From contig JAGBHJ010000071.1 of assembly GCA_017935525.1 (NCBI GenBank), positions 1 through 6,566 of the forward strand: 6,566 bases of DNA, given 5' to 3'. This document shows positions 1 to 5,615 of the stretch, piece after piece. Position 1 is the first letter of the stretch; each line of letters begins with the position of its first letter. The notes under the pieces were generated by a model, which searched no databases, was not told where the DNA came from, and was given only the letters and a program-made list of their open reading frames with translations. Position numbers and translations under genes: made by a program. This DNA comes from Clostridia bacterium. GTDB taxonomy: Bacteria > Bacillota > Clostridia > HGM11327.

Positions 1-2678
1 GCAGACTTTATCATGTCCAGATTATGCTCTATTACGATCATGGTATTGCCCGAATCCACAAGCCTCTGCAGAATGTCGATGAGCCTGTGTACGTCTGCAA
101 TGTGAAGACCCGTTGTAGGCTCGTCCAGAATGTATATCGTTCTGCCTGTGGAGCGCTTGCTCAGCTCCGTTGCCAGCTTTACTCTCTGTGCTTCGCCGCC
201 CGAAAGGGTGGTGGAGGGCTGGCCCAGCTTTATGTAGCCCAGACCAACGTCCTTTAACGTTACCAGCTTGCGGTAGAGGGCAGGCAGATTTTCAAAGAAT
301 ACCAACGCCTCGTCAACCGTCAAGTCGAGCACGTCGGCAATGCTCTTGCCCTTGTACTTTACCTCCAGAGTTTCTCTGTTGTATCTCTTGCCGCCGCAGA
401 CGTCGCAAGTGACGTAAACGTCGGACAAAAATTGCATTTCTATGCGCTGAATGCCGTCGCCCTGGCACGCCTCGCATCTGCCGCCTGCCACGTTAAAGCT
501 GAAGCGGCTCTTTTTGTATCCTCGGACCTGGGCATCCTTTGTCATGGCGAAAACGTCACGGATAAGGTCAAACAGACCCGTGTAGGTTGCGGGGTTGGAG
601 CGTGGAGTCCTGCCGATGGGGGACTGGTCGATGGTGACGACCTTATCCAGATTTTCCATACCCTCTATTCTATCATGCTTGCCGGGAGTGGTCTGCGCAC
701 GGTTGAGCTTTGCGGAAAGCGCCTTGTTGAGTATGTGGTTTACAAGACTGCTCTTGCCCGAGCCGGAAACACCCGTAACGCAGGTCAAAACACCTATGGG
801 GAATGCCACGTCAATGCCCTTGAGGTTGTTTTCCGCCGCACCGTACACTCTTAAGGATGCTGTGGACTCACGTCTTTTAGATGGGATGGGGATGGTCTTT
901 TGTCCGTTGAGGTATTGCCCCGTAATGGAGTTCGGGCAGGCAAGGATATCGTCCAACGTACCTTGTGCGATGATCTCGCCGCCGTAAATGCCCGCACCGG
1001 GACCTACGTCTATAATGTGGTCCGCAGAGCAGATGGTCTCCTCGTCGTGCTCTACAACGATGACTGTATTTTTAAGATCTGTCAGCTTGCGGAGGGTCGC
1101 CAGCAGCTTGCCGTTGTCCCTCTGATGCAGACCGATGGAAGGCTCGTCCAGTATATACATAACACCCACAAGACCGGAGCCTATCTGCGTGGCAAGGCGG
1201 ATTCTCTGCGCCTCGCCGCCGGAAAGAGTTCCTGCGCTTCTTGCAAGAGTAAGGTAGTCAAGTCCCACGTTTATGAGGAAAGAAAGCCTTGCTTTTATCT
1301 CCTTTACCACCTGATGGACGATTATCTCCTCCTTGGGAGTAAAAGTAAAGCTGTTGATGGCTTCCAATGCTCTTTGGATGGACAGCATCGTAAACTGATG
1401 TATGTTGTATTCCCCAACCGTAACGGCAAGGCTTTCGTCGGATAGTCTTGCGCCCTTACATTCGGGGCATTGGGTATCCTTCATAAATCTTTCAAGATCC
1501 ATCAAGGACCATTGGGAATCCGTCTGGTCGTAGCGCCTTGCAATTATATTTACCAAGCCCTCAAAGTCGGACTTCTGTACGTTGCCCTTATACACCATGG
1601 GTATCTGAACGCCCTTGGTACCGTGGAGGATCGCAAACTGCGTTTCCTGTGGCAACTCGCCAAAGGGAGTGTCCATAGAGCCTCCGTAATGGGCTACAAT
1701 GGCGTTGAAATACATATTAGCCATTGTACCCTCCTCAACAGAATAAAAGCCCGGAGCCTTTATAGCGCCGTTATTGATGGACTTTGTGGGGTCGGGTACT
1801 ATGCAGTTGACGTCTACCTCCTTGAATATGCCCAGACCGTGGCACTTTTTGCAGGCGCCTATGGGGGCGTTAAAGGAGAACATGGCGGGGGACAGCTCGG
1901 GCATATTTATGCCGCAGTCGGGGCAGGCGTAGTTCTGGCTGAAAAGCATATCCTCGCCGTTGATGATGTTTATCATCACCAGCCCGTCAGCAAGCCCCAG
2001 AGCAGTTTCTACAGAGCCTGTCAGACGGCTTGTGACCTCGTCACGGATTATGAGTCTGTCAACCACTATCTCAATATTGTGCTTCTTTTGCTTGTCCAGG
2101 TCGATCTCCTCATCCAGCTGCAGGGTGACGCCGTCCACTCTTACACGGGCAAATCCGTCCTTTACCATCTTTGCAAACTGGTTTTTGAACTCACCCTTTT
2201 TGTTGCGGACAACGGGGGCAAGCACCTGGATCCTGGTGCCGTTGGGCAGGGACAGTATCTGGTCGATTATAACGTCAATGGACTGCTTGCGCACCACCTT
2301 GCCGCACTTAGGACAATGGGGCACGCCAACCTTGGCGTAGAGCAGACGCAGATAGTCGTATATCTCTGTAACCGTGCCCACCGTGGAGCGAGGGTTACGG
2401 GAGGTGGTCTTCTGATCTATTGAAATGGCGGGGGACAAGCCCTCAATGTAGTCAACGTCGGGCTTTTCCATCTTGCCCAAAAACATTCTTGCGTAGGAGG
2501 ACAGCGACTCCACGTACCTGCGCTGACCCTCTGCGTACAGGGTATCAAAGGCAAGGGATGATTTTCCCGAGCCGCTGAGGCCTGTGATGACCACGAATTT
2601 GTCGCGGGGGATCTGGATGTCAACGTCTTTCAGGTTGTGCTGTCGGGCACCCTTTATGATTATCTTGTTGTCGTTCAT
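1..2678 (-). CDS. uvrA: UvrABC excinuclease subunit A (3' end beyond window)
   Basis: UvrA is the cytoplasmic ABC-type ATPase that, as a dimer, recognises bulky DNA lesions and loads UvrB. The frame stays open for 892 codons and leaves the window, so roughly 50 C-terminal residues are missing compared with the usual ~940. First half: Walker A GLSGSGKSS with Lys39, zinc-module cysteines C252/C255 and C276/C279 (C-x2-C-x20-C-x2-C), a signature LSGGEAQRIRLA near 480-490 and Walker B ILDEPSIGLH near 510. Second half: Walker A GVSGSGKSS with Lys642, zinc finger C735/C738 and C758/C761 (C-x2-C-x19-C-x2-C), signature LSGGEAQRVKLA near 820-835 and ILDEPTTGLH near 850. Extra CxxC pairs at 122/125 and 404/407 fit the third zinc site known in the family. 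The ATG at 2678 follows AGGA by 6 bases and gives the standard N-terminus. The gene is second in a uvrBA operon. No frameshift is seen. Confidence 0.98.
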   Translation of the reverse strand, partial: MNDNKIIIKGARQHNLKDVDIQIPRDKFVVITGLSGSGKSSLAFDTLYAEGQRRYVESLSSYARMFLGKMEKPDVDYIEGLSPAISIDQKTTSRNPRSTVGTVTEIYDYLRLLYAKVGVPHCPKCGKVVRKQSIDVIIDQILSLPNGTRIQVLAPVVRNKKGEFKNQFAKMVKDGFARVRVDGVTLQLDEEIDLDKQKKHNIEIVVDRLIIRDEVTSRLTGSVETALGLADGLVMINIINGEDMLFSQNYACPDCGINMPELSPAMFSFNAPIGACKKCHGLGIFKEVDVNCIVPDPTKSINNGAIKAPGFYSVEEGTMANMYFNAIVAHYGGSMDTPFGELPQETQFAILHGTKGVQIPMVYKGNVQKSDFEGLVNIIARRYDQTDSQWSLMDLERFMKDTQCPECKGARLSDESLAVTVGEYNIHQFTMLSIQRALEAINSFTFTPKEEIIVHQVVKEIKARLSFLINVGLDYLTLARSAGTLSGGEAQRIRLATQIGSGLVGVMYILDEPSIGLHQRDNGKLLATLRKLTDLKNTVIVVEHDEETICSADHIIDVGPGAGIYGGEIIAQGTLDDILACPNSITGQYLNGQKTIPIPSKRRESTASLRVYGAAENNLKGIDVAFPIGVLTCVTGVSGSGKSSLVNHILNKALSAKLNRAQTTPGKHDRIEGMENLDKVVTIDQSPIGRTPRSNPATYTGLFDLIRDVFAMTKDAQVRGYKKSRFSFNVAGGRCEACQGDGIQRIEMQFLSDVYVTCDVCGGKRYNRETLEVKYKGKSIADVLDLTVDEALVFFENLPALYRKLVTLKDVGLGYIKLGQPSTTLSGGEAQRVKLATELSKRSTGRTIYILDEPTTGLHIADVHRLIDILQRLVDSGNTMIVIEHNLDMIKS

Positions 2679-2691
2679 ATGTTTTCCTTTA
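2679..2691 (-). promoter_or_regulatory. uvrA ribosome binding site abutting the uvrB stop codon
   Basis: On the minus strand the junction reads TAAAGGAAAACATATG. The uvrB stop TAA (2691-2689) is followed at once by AGGA (2688-2685), then a 6-base spacer and the uvrA ATG. There is no room for a separate promoter or terminator. This supports co-transcription and suggests that ribosomes finishing uvrB help start uvrA; the coupling is inferred. Confidence 0.85.
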
Positions 2692-4647
2692 TTTTTGTGA
2701 TTTCAACTGAATTATAGCATCTCTTATGATGGCAGCCTGCTCAAAATTAAGCTCCTTGGCTGCAATCTGCATTTCCTTTGTAAGGCGCTCGATCTCCTTG
2801 GCAATATCCTTGACAGCGGGCTTTGCAGCCTTTGCCTTTGTGGATTGAGTTGGCGTCTTGTGGATATCGATGACGTCACGTATTGCCTTTTCCACAGTAT
2901 GGGGGGTGATATTGTTGTCAATATTGTACTGCATCTGTATAGCGCGGCGGCGGGCAGTTTCATCCATAGCCCTTTGCATGGAGTCAGTAACTGTATCTGC
3001 GTACATTATGACTCTGCCGTTGACGTTACGGGCGGCTCTGCCCATGGTCTGTATGAGGGAGGTTTCCGAGCGCAAAAAGCCCTCCTTGTCCGCATCCAGT
3101 ATTGCCATGAGGGACGCCTCGGGCACGTCTATACCCTCTCTCAATAGGTTTATACCCACCAGCACGTCAAACTTACCCAAACGGAAATCGCGGATAAGCT
3201 CCATTCTTTCCATTGTATCCACGTTATGGTGCAGATAACGCACCTTTATGCCTGCATCCTCCAGGTAGCGTGTCAAGCTTTCTGCCATGCGGATGGTGAG
3301 GGTGACTACTATCGTCCTTTCGTCCAGGGCGATCCTCTTTCGTATCTCGCCAATAAGGTGGTCGATCTGCCCCTCCGTGGGATGGATCTCCACCTCGGGG
3401 TCGCAAAGGCCCGTGGGGCGGACTATAAGCTCTACGGTCTTGTCGGAATGCTCCTTTTCGTAGGGACCGGGTGTGGCGCTGACAAAAATGGTCTGGGGCA
3501 TCTTTTGCTCAAACTCCTCAAACCTCAGCGGTCTGTTGTCAAAGGCGGAGTCAAGCCTGAAGCCGTAGCGGACCAGATTCTTTTTTCTGGCAAGGTCGCC
3601 GCCAAACATACCCCTTACCTGGGGCAGAGTTACGTGGGACTCGTCCACCATCAGAACAAAGTCGTCGGGGAAGAAGTCTATCAGCGTATATGCGGGCTCG
3701 CCCGGCTGTCTGCCGTCAAAGTATCGGGAATAATTCTCAATACCGTTGCAGTAGCCTATCTCACGTATCATCTCCAGGTCGTAATTTGTCCTTTCACGGA
3801 TGCGCTGAGCCTCTATGAGCAGATTATTATCTCGGAAGTATTTTACCTTGTCCTCCATATCCGCCTCTATACGGGCTAATTTGGAGTCTATATCGGTTGG
3901 GTCCGTAACAAAGTGTGTGGCGGGGAATATTGCCTTGTGGTTAAGAGTTGAGGTGATCTCGCCCGTTGTGGGGTTTATCTCGCAGATCCTGTCGATCTCG
4001 TCTCCAAAGAATTCTATCCTCACCGCGCTTTCCTCGGTGTTTGCGGGGACAACGTCCACCACGTCACCGCGGACACGATATGTGTTACGGGTAAAGTCTA
4101 TGTCGTTTCTCTTATACTTGACCTCTGTCAGCCTTTCTATAAGCTCGTCCCTGTCCATTATCATGCCGGGGCGCAGAGAGATCATTGATTTTTTGTATGA
4201 GTCGGGGTCGCCGATGCTGTAAATGCAGGAAACGCTGGACACCACAATAACGTCCCTGCGCTCCAGCAATGCGGCTGTGGCGGAGTGACGCAGACGGTCG
4301 ATCTCGTTGTTGATGGAGGTTTCCTTTTCTATATAGGTATCCGTATGGGGGATATAAGCCTCGGGCTGATAATAGTCGTAATACGATACGAAGAATTCTA
4401 CCGCATTTTCGGGGAAAAAGGACTTAAGCTCGGCACAGAGCTGGGCGGCAAGGATCTTGTTGTGCGCCAGCACCAGCGTGGGACGGTTTGCCTTTGCGAT
4501 GACGTTTGCCATGGCGAAGGTTTTACCCGAGCCTGTTACGCCCATGAGCACCTGGTTTTTAACGCCGTTGTTAAGCCCGTCAACCAGCTTTTCTATTGCC
4601 TGGGGCTGGTCGCCCGAGGGTGTGTATTCGGAATGAAGCTTGAACAT
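2689..4647 (-). CDS. uvrB: UvrABC excinuclease subunit B, DNA damage-verifying helicase
   Basis: UvrB receives damaged DNA from UvrA, opens the duplex with an ATP-driven beta-hairpin, verifies the lesion and recruits UvrC for the incisions. The 652-residue product is close to the usual 655-670 and looks complete. In order: Walker A GVTGSGKT (36-43, Lys42); the beta-hairpin region 89-113, including YYDYYQPEAYIPHTDTY; the DESH box (335-338); LRFEEFEQ (375-381 region); the C-terminal helicase motifs with LLREGIDVPE (501-510) and QTMGRAARN (533-541); and a C-terminal UVR motif at about 612-647 that binds UvrC. The frame is open further upstream to 4827, but I chose ATG 4647. It follows AAGGAGG by 6 bases, gives the canonical MFKLHSEYTPSGDQP start, and a longer form would run through the promoter. 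First gene of uvrBA. Small oddity: TLTIRMAE (449-456) replaces the common TLTKKMAE/S. Confidence 0.98.
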   Translation of the reverse strand: MFKLHSEYTPSGDQPQAIEKLVDGLNNGVKNQVLMGVTGSGKTFAMANVIAKANRPTLVLAHNKILAAQLCAELKSFFPENAVEFFVSYYDYYQPEAYIPHTDTYIEKETSINNEIDRLRHSATAALLERRDVIVVSSVSCIYSIGDPDSYKKSMISLRPGMIMDRDELIERLTEVKYKRNDIDFTRNTYRVRGDVVDVVPANTEESAVRIEFFGDEIDRICEINPTTGEITSTLNHKAIFPATHFVTDPTDIDSKLARIEADMEDKVKYFRDNNLLIEAQRIRERTNYDLEMIREIGYCNGIENYSRYFDGRQPGEPAYTLIDFFPDDFVLMVDESHVTLPQVRGMFGGDLARKKNLVRYGFRLDSAFDNRPLRFEEFEQKMPQTIFVSATPGPYEKEHSDKTVELIVRPTGLCDPEVEIHPTEGQIDHLIGEIRKRIALDERTIVVTLTIRMAESLTRYLEDAGIKVRYLHHNVDTMERMELIRDFRLGKFDVLVGINLLREGIDVPEASLMAILDADKEGFLRSETSLIQTMGRAARNVNGRVIMYADTVTDSMQRAMDETARRRAIQMQYNIDNNITPHTVEKAIRDVIDIHKTPTQSTKAKAAKPAVKDIAKEIERLTKEMQIAAKELNFEQAAIIRDAIIQLKSQK

Positions 4648-4653
4648 ACTGTG

Positions 4654-4660
4654 CCTCCTT
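4654..4660 (-). promoter_or_regulatory. uvrB ribosome binding site
   Basis: The minus strand reads AAGGAGG, then CACAGT, then ATG: a near-perfect Shine-Dalgarno sequence with a 6-base spacer. It fixes the uvrB start at 4647 rather than any upstream in-frame ATG. Confidence 0.92.
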
Positions 4661-4690
4661 GTTGAATTATTCCACTGTTTTCCGTTTGAT

Positions 4691-4719
4691 ATTATAGCAT
4701 ATGAGTGACAAATTGTCAA
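4691..4719 (-). promoter_or_regulatory. Consensus sigma-A promoter of the uvrBA operon
   Basis: On the minus strand, TTGACA (4719-4714) is followed by exactly 17 bases and TATAAT (4696-4691). TG lies one base before the -10 hexamer (TGCTATAAT), forming an extended -10. Both hexamers match the vegetative sigma consensus 6/6. Transcription should start near 4684, giving a leader of about 36 bases before the uvrB ATG. A promoter this strong in front of repair genes normally implies repression, or else high constitutive expression. Confidence 0.92.
4706..4718. promoter_or_regulatory. 13-bp perfect palindrome on the uvrB -35 box (candidate operator)
   Basis: The plus strand reads TGACAAATTGTCA: two 6-base arms around one central base. 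It covers five bases of the -35 hexamer and eight bases of the promoter spacer, so a bound protein would block RNA polymerase. Part of the symmetry comes from the -35 sequence itself. The regulator is unknown, and the site does not match the GAAC-N4-GTTC LexA box of Gram-positive bacteria. Confidence 0.45.
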
Positions 4720-4726
4720 GGGATGA

Positions 4727-4739
4727 TTTACCTTGTAAA
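4727..4739. repeat. Short inverted repeat upstream of the uvrB promoter
   Basis: TTTAC-CTT-GTAAA has 5-base arms and a 3-base centre. Its centre is 21 bp (two helical turns) upstream of the centre of the palindrome on the -35 box, so it would lie on the same face of the DNA. The arm sequences differ from that palindrome, so a common binding protein is doubtful. It may be chance in AT-rich DNA. Confidence 0.3.
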
Positions 4740-4794
4740 GTAAAAAAACGGAAATTTTATATTGCAAGGGAAGAAAACTGCTTTTGTTGGTAAA

Positions 4795-4824
4795 ACGTGT
4801 CCACGTCCGGCTTTTGCGGCAAAA
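4795..4824. repeat. Two adjacent short palindromes between the terminator and uvrB promoter
   Basis: ACGTG-TC-CACGT lies at 4795-4806 and TTTTGC-G-GCAAAA at 4812-4824. The second is a perfect 13-bp palindrome with a 1-base centre, so it cannot fold as a hairpin and would be a protein-binding dyad if functional. It overlaps the T-rich tail of the terminator read on the minus strand. Both arm sets are short and chance cannot be excluded. Confidence 0.3.
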
Positions 4825-4855
4825 CAAAAGGCGATCTGCTTTATTGCCGATCGCC
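4821..4855 (-). terminator. Rho-independent terminator of the 202-aa membrane-protein gene
   Basis: On the minus strand, GGCGATC and GATCGCC form a perfect 7-bp stem around a 12-base loop. The run TTTTGTTTT follows directly. The stem begins 12 bases after the stop codon at 4868. The plus-strand flank has no T-run, so the terminator acts only in the minus direction. It separates the 202-aa gene from uvrBA, which starts again from its own promoter about 100 bases on. Confidence 0.85.
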
Positions 4856-4867
4856 GCGAAGCTCTTA

Positions 4868-5476
4868 TTATTCTATGTTGTTTTTCTCTTTATAATACGG
4901 ATTATTGGGTGTGGCGTCAAAGCCGTCGGGCAGGTAAAGGCTGTTTACAACGTTTTTGTATGCAATATCCGTAAAATACTCCGTAAAGGAAAGACCTACG
5001 TAGATTATTCTGTGAGTGTTTTCGTACAAAAGTGCGTAAACCACGTTAGTGTCCGTGGCGTAGATTGCAGCAACGTCAAAGCGGAATTCCCCGATACCGT
5101 AGACTGTGGGCTCCTCTGTGCTTGCAAGGCTCTTAAGGCGTGCCTTTTCCTCCTCATACTCGGACTGACTGCACTCATAAACAAGATAGCCAAAGTAGTT
5201 TGCCTTTTGAGGCTCATAGTATTCAAAGTAGAACTCGCTGTGCGTGGAGGTTGCGGGGATCCTTGCAGGGAAGATTTCCTTGCCACCGCCGAACTGCTCA
5301 ATATATTTGCCGTTCTGCCCCAGATACTCGGTGTATTTGCCGGGGGCGGTGGTCATGTCCCTCTTAAAATTCAACGAATTGCCCCAAACAAAGAAAAGTG
5401 CCGTTGCTATTGCCACAATGGCAATGCAAATTACGATGATGGTGATGGATTGTTTTTTGATCTTATCGATTGTCAT
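4868..5476 (-). CDS. Hypothetical single-pass membrane protein with aromatic-rich outer domain
   Basis: I do not recognise this 202-residue protein. It begins with a short basic stretch (MTIDKIKKQ), then one hydrophobic segment at about 10-31, then roughly 170 polar residues expected outside the membrane. The positive-inside pattern fits an N-in, C-out anchor. No lipobox is present: the Cys in the membrane segment is preceded by Ile and followed by more hydrophobic residues. The outer part has an acidic stretch (104-117), likely helical, then beta-like segments rich in Tyr and Phe around 125-165, with YALLYE and HRIIYVGLSF, and ends near YLPDGF (181-186). The layout recalls small anchored proteins common in Clostridia, but I cannot name a family. 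ATG 5476 follows GAGG by 6 bases. Promoter and terminator both flank it closely, so it is a single-gene unit. No catalytic motif is visible. Confidence 0.85.
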   Translation of the reverse strand: MTIDKIKKQSITIIVICIAIVAIATALFFVWGNSLNFKRDMTTAPGKYTEYLGQNGKYIEQFGGGKEIFPARIPATSTHSEFYFEYYEPQKANYFGYLVYECSQSEYEEEKARLKSLASTEEPTVYGIGEFRFDVAAIYATDTNVVYALLYENTHRIIYVGLSFTEYFTDIAYKNVVNSLYLPDGFDATPNNPYYKEKNNIE

Positions 5477-5511
5477 ACTGTACCTCTTTTTCTATTTTTC
5501 TGTCGTATAAA

Positions 5512-5540
5512 AGTATATAATAAAAAGGCGGTTTTGTCAA
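5512..5540 (-). promoter_or_regulatory. Sigma-A promoter of the 202-aa membrane-protein gene
   Basis: On the minus strand, TTGACA (5540-5535), a 17-base spacer and TATACT (5517-5512) form a near-consensus promoter. Transcription should start near 5505, leaving about 30 bases before the ATG at 5476. The ribosome binding site is AAAGAGG (GAGG at 5486-5483). The -35 context CTTGACAA and the GAGGnACAGTATG leader are both nearly the same as those of uvrB. Confidence 0.85.
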
Positions 5541-5558
5541 GATTTTTTTGAGAATATA

Positions 5559-5587
5559 TTGACTTTTGGTGCCTCATATGGTAAAAT
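5559..5587 (+). promoter_or_regulatory. Sigma-A promoter of the phosphatase gene
   Basis: TTGACT (5559-5564), a 17-base spacer and TAAAAT (5582-5587) form a promoter with one mismatch in each hexamer. TG at 5579-5580 gives an extended -10. Transcription should start near 5594, so the leader is only about 22 bases. It diverges from the minus-strand promoter, and the two -35 boxes are 18 bp apart. Confidence 0.82.
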
Positions 5588-5605
5588 AAAAAATATGATT
5601 GATTT

Positions 5606-5610
5606 GGAGG
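5606..5610 (+). promoter_or_regulatory. Phosphatase gene ribosome binding site
   Basis: GGAGG followed by the 5-base spacer TAAGC and ATG sets the start of the plus-strand gene at 5616. An earlier ATG at 5595 is out of this frame and has no such site. Confidence 0.9.
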
Positions 5611-5615
5611 TAAGC

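Noticed and set aside
1470..2423. Long plus-strand open frame (317 codons) opposite uvrA
   Set aside because: It lies wholly antisense to a strongly conserved uvrA region, its translation matches no family I know, and I see no promoter or ribosome binding site. It is a by-product of uvrA codon use, as are the plus-strand frames at 432-854, 900-1445 and 3226-3879.
4643..4653. GAAC at the uvrB start as a possible LexA half-site
   Set aside because: The partner half expected four bases away (GTTC) is absent, and the GAAC is part of the antisense of the conserved second codon onward (ATGTTC).
4648..4827. 60-residue N-terminal extension of UvrB
   Set aside because: The frame is open, but it contains the promoter and leader, has no family similarity, and the start at 4647 has an ideal ribosome binding site and the canonical UvrB N-terminus.
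5405..5450. Lipoprotein signal in the 202-aa protein (Cys in the hydrophobic segment)
   Set aside because: The residue before the Cys is Ile, not Gly, Ala or Ser, and the hydrophobic stretch continues well beyond it, so it is a membrane anchor rather than a lipobox.
4784..5551. Plus-strand open frame of 255 codons across the intergenic region and the 202-aa gene
   Set aside because: Its translation is Cys-rich and irregular, it runs through a minus-strand terminator and promoter, and the minus-strand gene has its own promoter, ribosome binding site, membrane segment and terminator.
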